64,000 nt of DNA from Formicarius rufipectus (lineage: Eukaryota; Chordata; Aves; Passeriformes; Formicariidae): NCBI GenBank assembly GCA_013399695.1, contig VXAU01003549.1, positions 953,736 through 1,017,735 on the forward strand. The letters are read 5' to 3'. Within the stretch, counting starts at the first letter, position 1, and each line of letters starts with the position of its first letter. The position numbers and the translations under genes are program-made. Below are positions 1-11,759 of the stretch, piece by piece. The notes under the pieces were generated by a model that saw only the letters and a list, made by a program, of their open reading frames with translations, did not search any database and was not told where the DNA came from.

Positions 1-583
1 GCACAGCATTTCACTTTCCAACACTAATAACTTTCTCTCTGTGAATACACAACTAGATTGTTGTGGTCATGTTTGTAGCAGATCAGCTATGTTTCATTCG
101 CTCTGATGCTGAATTTCTCACTTTAATAAGGCAGTGTGGGGATCATTCTTTTTTATTTTATTCACTGAACTGTCAAAGGCTGGCAATTATTCTTCAGTGA
201 TATTTATTTTAACAATATCAGCTGTGACCACCAAAACATGGTAGGCAAGGTAGCCTGGACTGGAGACACAAGCCACAGGCTTGAGAACAGGTCTGTTTAA
301 AGACACATCATTTAGCACTGCCTCCAGTGCGAGGGGAAATTTTTCAGTACCAGACTCAGCCCTACAAGCCTTGGGGTGGAGGTTAAAGGGGCACCGTGTT
401 CCCCAGCAGTGACCACTGAGTTTCTCATTGCATGAGAACTCGCATATGGGAACAATATGCCTGAGAATCTTTTAAACGTTTGCAATGGCTTTGCCAGAGC
501 AATTGATATGTTGTGGAAGAAACATTGCATGGCAGGTGGTTGCTGTGAGATGACCCCACACTTGGGACCAAAAGTGAGACATG

Positions 584-596
584 AGGTCAAAGGTCA
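584..596 (+). promoter_or_regulatory. Perfect DR1 nuclear-receptor element
   Basis: Two AGGTCA half-sites lie head to tail at 584-589 and 591-596 with a single A between them. This is the exact consensus for RXR heterodimers such as PPAR:RXR, and for HNF4 and COUP-TF (NR2F) homodimers. A further TGACCCC half-site lies about 30 bp upstream. The match is seen directly. Whether the site is bound is inference, because a 13-bp exact match by itself does not prove use. Confidence 0.45.
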
Positions 597-3500
597 AGTG
601 TGACTTTGTTAGGACCAAAAAATACAGTCACCTCACCAGTGCTGGCCACCCTGCAGCACATATCAATGCTGAATGCCACACAGGTTGCAGGACCACTTTT
701 TGGTGACACAAGACAAAGCAATTACATTTATTATTAGTTTTCTGATTGCATTAAATGTGATACTAAGTTGTATTAAAGTCTATATGCAAATATCAAACAA
801 TATTCTTCTTTGTTGTCTTAGGCATGCTAGTTCACCAGGACAACAAGAAGGGTATAATGAAAACAAGTAGAAAATAATTTTAAATAAATAATTACAAAAT
901 GAAAAATTATTTGGCTCATTCTGTGCAGGTATTTCCCAGAGATTATTCACCTACCACTTCACAGTTCTCCTTGACTCCAAGAAACCCTAATGGAAAGTTA
1001 AGAACCTGGGGTTTAAGGGAGAGACCAGAGGGTGGTTTGCTTGAGTTTTGTGGGTTCCCTCCCAAGTGTCAGATACCACACATTTAGAAACCATCTAGAT
1101 ACTAACTGATCTAAATTAAAACATAATGGAGGCAATTTTATAGAGAAAACTGAAAAGGTTTTACTGATTTTAAAATTCCTTTCCTTTCTAGTAGCTTTTT
1201 TCCTTCTGTCATTCCAAAGGATCCCAGAATATTTCACAAATTTTATATCCACATTCCAGGAAGGATTGTGAAAGCTGGTTAAGAGCATATGCAGGAGAAA
1301 CACAATACCACGATTAGGATGGGAAATGGAGAACACTAGACTTGATCTTGCCTCGAGTAGAATGTCCAATAACAGTGAATACAACTTAGAAAGAGAGACA
1401 GAGCACAGATGTTCAGTCCAGAAGAGAAGCCAAGAAAGGCTTAAAAGATCACCAGCTACAAGACATTTCATAGAAAGCACGCTGCCATATTGCTCTGTGA
1501 GCATTATCACACAAGACAATGCAGACTCTAATTTAAACAGTCAGAGGGAAAGATCCTTAAGCTGGATGCCAGTCGGCTGCAACAATAAGTAGGTATCACT
1601 GTTCTGACAACATTCACCGTGGTAAACTACACTGTGAAGTAATTACCCAGGAGACTCTGGCACCCCAGCATAAATTGCAATTCAAAGAATCCATCAATAT
1701 ATTTCTAGGGTGATGAAGCCAGAAGGTGAGGATAGGAAAACAGCCTGGCCAAGGGGACATGAGGGCAAACAGTGCCCCTCCTGTGGAGATGGTCCTGCCA
1801 TGGCTGTGCTCCAAGGCCACCGCTGCACGTGTCTGCAGAGCTTTACACATCACTACTGTGATGCCAATGAAAACCAATCTATGAACACCAAATTAAATTG
1901 CCTCGTTGGAGCGGCTAAAGATGTGTATGTATATACAAGACCAAAATATTTGCATTGACGTAGAGAAACATTTGCAAACTATCACATTTGTCATTTCTAA
2001 AATGACAAAGATATTTACACGAGGCTTGCCTGACATAGTTCAGGGAAGACTTTCTGATTTGAGCCATACTATATCTGCTCCCAGCTGCTCCATGGTTAGT
2101 GTAAGCAAAGGTAATGCAGAGTGCTGAAGCCCAGCCTACAGGGGAGGAATGAGGAGGGAAATCAATCTGCTATCACATTTACTTCTAGTGTAACACAAAA
2201 AGACAGGGTAAGAAGTGCAGTGATACACGCAGATTATTTAATTGCTGACTCAATTACAGAGATAGTGTAAGATAGGATAAAACCTTCATTACACAGGATA
2301 AAGTAATTGAGCAGCAATGTACCTATGACATGAAGCTGAAAGAAGTCACTGACCATATGACTCACACTTTAATGGGTGTGATACAAAGGTCAGGAGAATC
2401 TGGGAAAAATGTTCCATGATTTTTATCATTGATAGAATAACATAAACTCAGTATAATCAAGTGGTTAGAGTAATAGGCATGAACCTAAGAAAACTGGTCC
2501 ACTTCTTTGCAATGCATACAATCTAATGTTTAACCCACTGCACAGTAACAGTCATGATAACAAGACTTCCATTTGCCCAGTGAGTGCTCTAATGTTGCTG
2601 TTCTCACACCAGGGTTTTAATGGTCTTACTGAGACTCAGCTTTGTGGCTCTTCTTACTACAGTGCAGTTCAGGGGGATATAGTGTCTCTCAAACTTTTTT
2701 GCATGCTGCTCTACAGTGAACATTTAGGGAATATTGTCAGATTCAAATGTATCTGTCAATCCACAGGTTAATGGTTGTTCCAGAAATGGAACTTTCTTTG
2801 GATGGCTCAAAGGCATCTGAAGCTAACACTTCACCCTCCATCTACCTAATATCTACCTCCAGTACAAAAGCCGGTCCAGTGAATAAACTTGACACTCATT
2901 CCATGAAACTTAATCCAAGTACATACTTTGGTCATAGCACTACCTGAAAGAGAATCTCCAGCTGATTTCTACATCCATCTATCAGTATTAACAATGGCAT
3001 GCACTGTCCAAAGGCTGTTCAGACAAACAAGTGGGAGATGTAGACCATGTTTCATGGTTATACACTTGGTTGGGAAAATGTTTTCCATTAATTTCATTAT
3101 TTTTCTTTGTCCTGTGCCCTGTGTCATGATATTCATCCTTAAGTGCAGATGACTAGACACTAGCTGGATTGTAAATGTGGTTGCAAATATAATTTTGTCA
3201 ATCTCCTGCTTTAGCAAGAGAAATTAGTCCTCCTGTAAGTCACTGTAATGTGTTGTGTAGAAGCTGTGATGCATGGCAGTTATCAAGGCTGGCATGTCAG
3301 CCTGCATGTGCCAGATGATGGTGTACTTCTCCCAGCTATGCTTTTCTTCTAGGATTTCTGGGTCTAGAAAACAGACAGAATAATCACTGAGCACAGTCAG
3401 AGTACCTTTGAAGGCGTGCAGGACAAGCCCCAGAATTTATTTTATGTGCCTCAGATGCCATTTTAAACTGGTTTCTTTCCCTATTCAGTGTCTCTCTAAA

Positions 3501-4339
3501 ATGTGCACAATTTTCTCCTCCAGACCCTTACACCTTTTTGGTTAGCTCAGAGACCAGTGCTGATCTTTCCCACCTGGACTGCAGCTACCATGCAGTGTCT
3601 GTCATTCTCATATAGATCAAAAAGGATTTTGCAGGCTGTTGCCCTTGATCCGTGCCTTATATGTCAGTGTTGAATGCTTCAGTTGAGAGATGGCTGCTTA
3701 AAATACATCTCCACCATCAAACCAAAAGTTCCTGAGGCATGTGGAGCACTGCTCAGTAATGCCTCAGAGAGGAAGTCGTGGCCACCATGTCATCAGCAAG
3801 CCTTCCTGCAGCACCTGGCATTTTTGCTGGAGATCATCCATTCAAATAGTGACCTAATGCAACCCTGCATAACTTTTGAGCCCACAAAATAGCAAAGGTT
3901 AAGAGTTTCCTTTTGGGAGGGAATTCAATGTGGTTAGCAAATTCTGCACTCCAGGTACTCTCCATTTTAGCTAGTTGCTAGCTGCAACTGCTAGGATTTT
4001 TATAAAGCTTTCTTAATTACCAGTGACCCTATGCTCTTCAAATGCATCAGCAGTACAAGGAATGATTCAGGATGACAAGGTCACAAGAAATGGGAAAGTG
4101 TGTCTGATCCATGCCCCATTTACATACATCTCTAGCACATAGACTATCTGCCCCAGATTAAAAAAGAAAAAAATGTCTTGATGTCAAGAAGTCTGTCTTG
4201 GTAGACTTTAAGAGGGCTTGGGTTCCAGCTCTCTTTTAATAAAGTGTTGACAGGATCAGATCTGTATAAGACAAACACTAGGATAGAATACGTGAAAGAA
4301 ATGATTGGTGGATGTGAATGCTGGTAGAATCGAGTCTTC

Positions 4340-4479
4340 TGTCAGCTCACAATTCTCCTCAGCCTAACATTAACTAATGCTTCTGATTTAACTTTTTGCA
4401 TTTTATGTGAATTGTAAAAAGGCTTCTGATTTTATGTCAAAAAATGATACAGATAGCTGAAGAGAATTGTGAGTTGACA
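4340..4479. repeat. Imperfect foldback with 25-bp arms
   Basis: The left arm is at 4340-4364 and the right arm at 4455-4479. They are reverse complements at 22 of 25 positions, and all three differences are transitions. The spacer is 90 bp. Just outside the arms there is a GAATC at 4327-4331 and another GAATC at 4486-4490, which could be a 5-bp target-site duplication or chance. Inside, the string GCTTCTGATTT occurs twice in direct orientation (about 4379 and 4424). It could be a relic of a small inverted-repeat DNA transposon (MITE-like) or a stem-loop RNA precursor. I do not recognise the family. Confidence 0.6.
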
Positions 4480-5146
4480 CAATACGAATCCAATGCCCAA
4501 ATTTATTATTGTCAAAAATTTCCCCAAGAAAGTCAATGAGCTCTAGAAAATTCTTCCCATCACTGAGAATTTGTCCAAAACATAAATGCTTTTGGGCGAG
4601 TCAAGAGTACAACTGCCTAGAAAAATGTTTGTCTCTCCTCACTCCCTTCACCACCAGCACCACCCTGATCAGCAAACACAAGTAGGAGTTATTACGTGCT
4701 ACTTTTATTGCAATAAATCACTTAGAAATGAGAAATTACGAAGTACCCTGAAGTGCACACTTAGGTGCTTTGATGAATAAAAGCTCTCACATAACACGTA
4801 AAATAATCACAATACTCGACTCCAAAAACAAAATGTTCACAAAAAAGACATCTATCATGTTGTTCCAAGAGCTTATATCACATTTTCCTCTGTCCTCACA
4901 ACAGAGTCCTAATATTATGTTAAGGCAAAATATTCTATTTAAATAAATTGCAGGAAAATAATTCAATCTTGAAATTTCTGTTATTCATAAATCTAAGTGC
5001 TTGTGTCTATTGCTTAAAAACATGAATAATCCTCAGCATGCCTCTCTCTAGTGTGGCATAACATTAAGACAAAAAAAGTCTCTGAAGGACTGGGGAAAGT
5101 GACATAGCTCTCCTCCTCTGTCTCAAGGAAAGTCAGACTGAAGAAA

Positions 5147-5184
5147 CTTACTGATGTGATTGTTGTGATCTTACTGATGTGATT
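5147..5184. repeat. Partial tandem duplication, 23-bp period
   Basis: The 15-mer CTTACTGATGTGATT occurs at 5147-5161 and again at 5170-5184. A partial tandem duplication by replication slippage is the simplest reading. Confidence 0.7.
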
Positions 5185-6479
5185 CTGCAGTTGAAAGTAC
5201 TGAGTTCATCAAAAACGAAAAACCAAAGACATCAGTCCTGACAAAAGGAAATGTCTGTTCAGCTATGTTGCCATATAGAGTCGTATTTAAATCAATAGAA
5301 ATTAGCACACTCAGAAAAGCTCAGCAAATTTTTGAGAAATTCTGTCCTCTGTCAAGATTTTGTTTTCTCCCCAATTTCTGTGGCTTGCTCAACAACTAAG
5401 GGAAAGAAAGAATTAAAAACTAGCTGTAAAACCACCAAAACATAAGAATAGAGGAGAACACCAGGTATGTACATTATTTCAAGCAATTCATTCTTTCTTG
5501 TAACTCTCACTCAGAACTATCTATTTTGATTAGAGTTTGTTCCTCTAGTTTCTTATATCCCAGTGTTTAAAGGTATTTAGTGTCCTCTCCAAGTACAGAG
5601 GGCTTCTGATTACATCATCAAGTACAATAATAAGGTCAGAACTGTTTGTTGTGATAAGAACACAGTTTTCTCTGAGGCTTTCTCCCAGTCTCTCATTTCT
5701 TCACCCAGTGTGACAGTCTTCACCCAGTTTTACTCATAGCCCCTTACTTGTAATTGTATGTTATTTTGCCTTCTGAGAACTATCTCTCCTCAGTATTTGC
5801 CCATATTGCTCCTAGGTCAGCCAGACCTGTCTATTAAAAATGCAAATGGATAAAATATAAGTGTTCATAAATAAACAAATAGTTTTCTTAGTAGACCAAC
5901 TTGTTCTCTTTTATGTAAGTAATCCTCTAGGCAATGGAAATATGCAAGGGCCAGATCAATCAAAGCACTAGAGAAGTATTTCTGATGGTACTATTAAATT
6001 AGTAACTCTTCTTTCTTCCAATTTAAAATAGAAATGGTGTATGACCAACACATGAATTTCTCCTCGAGAAAGTCTGAAGCCATGCCAATGGAAGAGATAT
6101 TGTGGCCAAAGTCAGATATCAAGGGCTACTCATCAGAGCCCTGTCACCTTTGGCACTGTCCCCAGGTTCCCACAAATAAGACAAGGAAAAATAACAACAG
6201 AATCAGGCAAAGTTTGTGTGTATTCATCTACAGAACATCAAATCCCATCAGTCTCATGCAACAATATCAAACCACTGAAAATAAGGGGCCAGCTGGGACA
6301 ACTTCTGCTAAAAAACTTTCCATTTGCAACACAGGCATCTCTGAAATTAGTTAATCAGGCTCACCTACCTGCCTGTCACTCACTTAAATCTACTTTGCAA
6401 AACACTGCAGGCATGAGGACTTCATAAACACTCTGTTCTAAAAAGCAGCCCAGAGAGCTTTCCACAACAGCTAAGTTTC

Positions 6480-6900
6480 CCACGACACGAACCAGCCGTG
6501 GGAGAAACTTCACAACTTTCACATACACTTCTCACCCACCTACAGGGGAGGCGAACAGCAGAATTAATGAGCAGCACCCTGACCTGCACACCCGGAGGAG
6601 TCCTGCATCACCAGGGGCCGTACCCTCTCTGCCGCCCCTTGGCCAGCTAGATACTCCTGTTGGCAAGCAGGAGCCACACGCCTGCCCCGTCCCGCACGCC
6701 CAGCCCGGCCAGAGCGCTGCGCTGCCGCGCCGTGCCACCGCCACCGCCGGGGCTCGCACAGGAGGGGAAGGTGGGTTTATTCCGCCTGCTCTGGATTTAC
6801 TAATCAGAAAGGTTCCGGTCATTCCCAAACCGCATCCTTCACGCGAACGTACGCACACGGAGCTGAGGGATCCCTAGGGGGAAAAGCGTCACTGACAAAT
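6480..6900. promoter_or_regulatory. Isolated CpG island
   Basis: About 30 CpG dinucleotides fall within about 420 bp. The core at 6640-6880 is strongly GC-rich, in contrast to the AT-rich flanks where CpG is nearly absent. In vertebrates such islands usually mark promoters or unmethylated regulatory elements. On the minus strand there is an open frame across 6532-6858 (108 codons). It is low-complexity Gly/Ala/Arg/Ser and unlike any family I know, so I treat it as a by-product of GC content. A possible minus-strand splice donor (CTGTAG then GTGGGT) lies near 6540. If real, this would be the first exon of a leftward transcript, but nothing else in the sequence confirms that. Confidence 0.6.
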
Positions 6901-8099
6901 GTTTAGCATTAGCGTGTGGATCAAAAATGCGGCTTAGGTTCTTCTGCTTCAGTCCCTCCTCCAAAATCTGGTTTGATTTTCCAGCTCTCTCTCCTCTTGT
7001 CTAGCTTCTCACCCATCAAAAAGTAGAAAATCATTACTTTTTTAGCTCTGCTTTCTCCAGACAGATTTGGGTCCCTCCAAAGCCTCTGTGATTAAACACA
7101 CAGTAAATAGTAGTCAGACCAAAATTCTCTAAGCCTGTGACTTTTTTTTTTTTTATGCCAATAAATCCCACTGCACCTTCTCTTCATCTGCCCTCAATTT
7201 CCTTGACTCTCTTAAGGCTATCATGTGCACCTGGGCCTGGCTCCCACTTCCCCTGCAATATTTTCACTCTCTTTCAGAATCCTCTCTGAAAAGCTGCAGA
7301 CAATGAAATCTATATGTTTTCTAAAATTTTTAGAGCAATTTAAAAATTTAATCACTTCCCCCCATTAGAAATCCCCAACCTGAAAAGAAACCCCGTTTTT
7401 TAAATGTAAAAAAAAAAAAAATTATGTTTAAGTTTCTTATCAAAAGGAAAAAACTAAAAATTAAGCATATTGTAATACATTTTTAATTGGGGAGGTGGGG
7501 GGGCAAGGGGAGAAGGAAGGGTGAGGAATCATTTTGTTTGAAACACAGACCAGTGCAAAAATGAAAATATCTGCTGATATGGAATCAGCAAATCTCCAGC
7601 CTATATAAGGTAATTTGGGGTTTTGGTGTCTTTTTGTTTCAGCACAAAATCTCTTCCAGAACGTGTCCGGTACATCTGTGTTTTCTCTCATTCAAGCCAG
7701 AAGCACCACGGGGAAGACAGTCTTTCTCGATATATTTTTCTAAGCAAGTATTTAATTTTCTTTTCTGTGGTGCAGAATACAAAGTAACATGATATGGCAG
7801 ATTCTGATAATTTATCACAGAGGAATCTAGAGGTAGCAAATAATAAAATTCTATTAAATGAAGACAGCCGGGGGGAGTATGAGTGTGTGGTTAGAAGCCA
7901 CTTTTCTTTTTTTTTTGCTCACCAGATCATCACTCTACACAAACATTGGGAGAATGAAAGCTTTTGAAATAAACAAAGTGCTACTGTCAAAAGCAGAATA
8001 GTCTAAAGTGCAGAAATTAGAAGAGTAAATGGAACTGGAATTGCCATGGGGATAGGAAGGAGGCAAAATGTGTATGTAGCAGAATTTGGGATCTAGCCA
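6901..8099. other. AT-rich non-coding spacer
   Basis: This stretch contains homopolymer T and A runs (7143-7154, 7409-7421) and a G-rich patch near 7490-7520. A TATATAAGG string near 7602 resembles a TATA box but has no supporting gene. No coding sequence is recognisable. Confidence 0.6.
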
Positions 8100-8900
8100 G
8101 GCATGTATTTTGCAGCCACTCTGCCAGGGAGACGGATTGCTGCTCACTGCTCTTTGCTGCCCCTACTGATCTGCTGGCGGAGCGGGTTATGCGAGCACTC
8201 CCCGATTGATTTCAGTTCCAAGGAGGCCAGGTTAGTTTAGCTAAAGAGTTAGTCATTGCAAATCTAGTGCATTTTGAAAAAATAGGTTAGAGGAAGCTTG
8301 CATGAGCATCGCTACCAGCAGAATCGAAGCGATTTGGGATAACCACCCAGAGACAGCCTGCAGTTACTAATATCCTCCGCCAGCATAGGTGAAGCTGGAA
8401 GAGCACATCTGTTCACCTCCTGAAGAGGACTAGATTTCTGGTCTGTTGATCCCTTTTTCATTACATATTCAGTCAAAATAGCCTCTCAGTGGCTGGAGAT
8501 TCCTCTGTGTTTGATTCCTTCAGTAGTATTAATTTGGCAAAAGTAGCTGAAAAGTGAATAGTGTTTGGAGTCTGATCAAAACAGGGTGTTTTAACAGCAT
8601 AGCAGTACATAGCCCCACTGTATCACATCCTTTGCTGCTCTTAATACTCTGAGTTCTTAAATCAGGCAGCTCCATGCAGCTTTAATTTAGTCAAGGGCCA
8701 AGCAGCTATGAATTAAGGAGCCATAGGGCTAGAGCTTCCAACAATCTGTTCTCTCCCAAATGTCCAATTAGAAGAGATAACACATTCAGAGATAAATTTC
8801 TGGCAAGAGCTGAGAATGAGATTTTGCTTGTATCAACAATGTGGTCAATACTTTGAGAATGATATATGAAAATAACGTAGACAAAGATCTGAAATGTTTA
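8100..8900. promoter_or_regulatory. Candidate conserved regulatory block
   Basis: This stretch has balanced composition, is free of simple repeats and is dense in developmental transcription-factor core motifs. These include a GATTGATTT (PBX/HOX type) near 8200, several TAAT and ATTA homeodomain cores, and TTTGATTCC and GCAGCTTTAATT strings. It resembles the ultraconserved-like enhancers found around developmental genes. No reading frame is supported. Conservation is inferred from texture only and was not measured. Confidence 0.3.
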
Positions 8901-10689
8901 AACAAGAGATCAGTTATGGGCCTCTCAGAGGTGGTAAAGGTAAATTATTAAAGAATTTGTAATTACATTCATGCCTAATTATTAATAAACAAGGATGGCT
9001 AACAGATGCTGCAGCAGATTTACATTTCCTAAGGAAACAAGAAGAATTATGGAAGAAAATCAAGATCAGCAAAATTATTAGATCAGGAAGCTGGAATGCC
9101 TGTACATGACAAAAAAAAAGCTTCTGTCAAATCTATTCAGGAGGAAGCAGTAAAAAAAAAAACAAAAACAAAACCAACCAACCAAACAAAATATAGAAAG
9201 GAAAAAAAACAGAGACTCCTTTTCAAACTTTAGAGGCACTAATAGACCGAAGAGAGCTGACACAACATCTATGGTAAGAATGGAAATAACAACTTTCAGC
9301 AAGTTGAAGACTGGGATCAGATTCAGACTGAATTGTTTAATTCATATTAATGCCATTCAAGTAACTTCACCAGTATAAAACATGTTGAACATGAAAATAC
9401 CTTGTTGTCTTAAACCTATGAATAATCCAGATCACTACAGTGAAAAGTTTATCAGAGAAATCTAAAATGTATTGCTTAGAAAAATTGGTACCAAAGCACA
9501 GAATAGAAATCATGGCAAGTAAACTGGACAGAAAGCTTGGAAGGAGCAACAGTGAGTCAAAAGGGAACACTTTTAGCCACTACTGATTTAAGAACAGCGT
9601 AGGTACCAGTAAAATATTCAAAATTTCATGTATGATTGGCAAACAGTGTGACAAACTACTGAAGAGAAAAATAATTAGTTTTGATTGTTAAGACAAGAGC
9701 CATTTGAAAATTGAGTGAAGAATCATGAAAATTTACTTTGGAAAAGTATTTCTTGTTTACTTATGACCTGAAAAAAATCCCTGAAGAAATTACTGAATTT
9801 TTCACAGAAACAGCTAAAAATTTTGACAAAAAAAGATATAAAGTCATAAAAGAAACTTGCATAAAATGGAAAATAAAACCTAGTAATTAATTGCTGGAAA
9901 ACAGAACATTATGGAAACATTAATTAAAAAAAAAAAAAGAAAAAAACACTTTTTAACATGAATTTTGAAACTACCAAACATAAAAAGGATAGAATTGGAA
10001 TGTGGCTGAAAACTTCTATATCTTTTCTTCAAGTTCAGGATTTTTTTTCAATGAAGAAAAGCACTCAAATACTTTTAAGCACAGCCAAGGTAGCCTGACA
10101 AAGGTAGAACATTAGTGTTACAGTCCAGTATTCAGGAAGTCATAATCAGCACCTGTACCTGCCCTTACTTATACATATGTATCACAAGGCTATATTTACA
10201 TGAAGCTCATTTGGCATTGTAATTTCATTACCAAGAGCACAGAAGTCACTTTCTTGTTCATCAGCACAGACAGGCCAAGGTAGAAACAGTGAAAGGCTCT
10301 GGGTGCTGTCAGGTTGTAATCATGGTGCTATCATACTCAGATGGCATCAGGTCCATCATATACTATGACTTTTCACAAGATCACTGTCACACCACATTTA
10401 AAACATATCTCAGAATACTTTGAAGACAATTTTTATTCAGTTTTCATTAAATACCAGCATTTACCAGATGCTGTTTTCTATTCAAAACTTCACAAAATTT
10501 CCAACTAGGGTATTTTCTCCTTTTAAGTAAGGAAGAAATTGCAGCAGGCATACAGTCAGTGAAGCAATTCCTTATGTATTAAATACTTGTAGAGATGATT
10601 TTCTTCTCAGTATAGAAACAAGTGTCTGTATATTTAGCATTGATGAAAACTGTTACTCTCAACAGGAACAGATTGTGTTTAGATGTAGA
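8901..10689. other. AT-rich spacer with A-rich tracts
   Basis: No gene is seen. Low-complexity A-rich sequence occurs at 9152-9192 (A runs passing into CAAA and CCAA repeats) and at 9923-9946. A minus-strand frame at 9078-9302 is Phe-rich only because it reads the A-rich tracts backwards. Confidence 0.65.
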
Positions 10690-11165
10690 ATACTTTCCAT
10701 CCCCTAGAATCCATTCAGACCTCTTCTTCTGCCATTGCATGCCAATTACTTCTTCCCAATCACAAGATAAAAATCATTCACTCTCCCGTTTCCAAACCTC
10801 AAGTCCCACCTCTTCATTTACACCCAAATATATCCCACCCTCTGTTTCTTCCCCATCCTTTTGGCAATTGTCATGATTATACGCATGGAAAAACATTATT
10901 AGGAAAGTCTAACGGATTTTAATTGTTTGCATGGCAAATGTTTCTCCCTGGTGGAAAAAAGAGTTCTAATCATATTGTCTCATTGCTCATTCTTTACTCT
11001 CCTTCCTGTTGTCTCTATTACTTTATCTCCTTCTGTTCATTCTTCTTTCCAACCTGCTTCCCCAAATATACTGCCATGTCATTCTCTTTACTCTTCCTTG
11101 CCCTGCATGGAAGCTCATTGCTTTCCCCTTTCTATTTCTTGATGATGTCACTTTTCCTCTAACAG
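10690..11165. repeat. Strand-asymmetric pyrimidine-rich stretch
   Basis: The plus strand at 10690-10875 and 10970-11165 is strongly enriched in C and T (TTCC, CTCC, TTCT strings), with an AT-rich gap between. Several overlapping open frames on the plus strand here are Ser/Leu/Phe/Pro-rich and are explained by this composition. The origin is unknown. An old degenerated pyrimidine repeat is possible. Confidence 0.5.
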
Positions 11166-11701
11166 AATCTGCACTAAAATCCATCTCCTCCTCCTGGCTT
11201 CCTAGAAACCATATGCAAAAGCAGCAGCACAAAGATGGAAAAAGACCCCTGCAGTGATCAGGTCTCTGCACATGGTAGGCAAGAACTCTGATGAAAGAAC
11301 GTAGACTGAAAACCATTTTGGACTGATAGTCCTGTTTCTAGCAATAAAGCAGAAACTTCAGTAGACTGAAATATTGGCTGATGTATCAACTGCCTGGTGG
11401 TGCCTTGAGGCTTCATACCAAACTGAGATCTCATAACTGTTTGGGTGCTCCACAAACACAGTAAAACTAGTTCTGTCTCCAGACACCCCACAGCCTAAAC
11501 AGATCAAATATGTAAAGAGTGGGAAATGGGAATATTGAAAGGTCAAAAGATTTGCCTGAGGAAACAGAGTAGATCTTGTCTGTGATTACTTATTGATGGC
11601 TTGTGTATTTATTTTCATTATTTATCCTATAGCCAAGTAGTAGTGGGGAGGAAAATCCTTTCTCCATACTTTCAGACCATTGTCTGTAACATCTTTGCAG
11701 C

Positions 11702-11731
11702 TAAATATGCAAAATGTGTTTTGCATATTTA
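11702..11731. promoter_or_regulatory. Perfect 13-bp palindrome of octamer-like sites
   Basis: The left arm TAAATATGCAAAA (11702-11714) and its exact reverse complement (11719-11731) are separated by TGTG. Each arm carries ATGCAAA, the POU-domain octamer core. Another TTGCAT follows at once (11733-11738). Inverted octamer cores of this kind can bind POU factors such as OCT/BRN as dimers. The palindrome is certain and its role is inference. Confidence 0.5.
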
Positions 11732-11759
11732 ATTGCATAATATTGATAATCTCATAGTT

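Larger units (their letters stand above)
1..6470. other. AT-rich non-coding spacer
   Basis: No gene is recognisable. The reading frames present are short, are not bounded by convincing splice sites and do not resemble any protein family I know. The longest is a 168-codon minus-strand frame at 1013-1519. It has a composition rich in Leu, Ser and Phe, typical of translated AT-rich spacer. Distinct items inside are a DR1 nuclear-receptor motif (584-596), a foldback (4340-4479) and a small direct repeat (5147-5184), listed separately. Confidence 0.7.

Noticed and set aside
1013..1519. 168-codon minus-strand open frame
   Set aside because: No family resemblance and Leu/Ser/Phe-rich. Splice context is absent, and frames of this length occur by chance in a 64-kb window.
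1710..1958. Plus-strand frame with CPSCGDGP and later Cys/His residues, reminiscent of a zinc finger
   Set aside because: The spacing does not fit any zinc-finger class I know, and there is no supporting exon structure.
7596..7612. TATA-box-like TATATAAGG
   Set aside because: AT-rich DNA yields such strings often, and no initiator, transcript or gene supports it.
7703..7726. REST/NRSF-like AGCACCACGG
   Set aside because: Only the left half fits and the right half is not at the correct spacing.
8158..8186. CTCF-like CAGTAGGGGCAGC on the minus strand
   Set aside because: One G short of the required core spacing.
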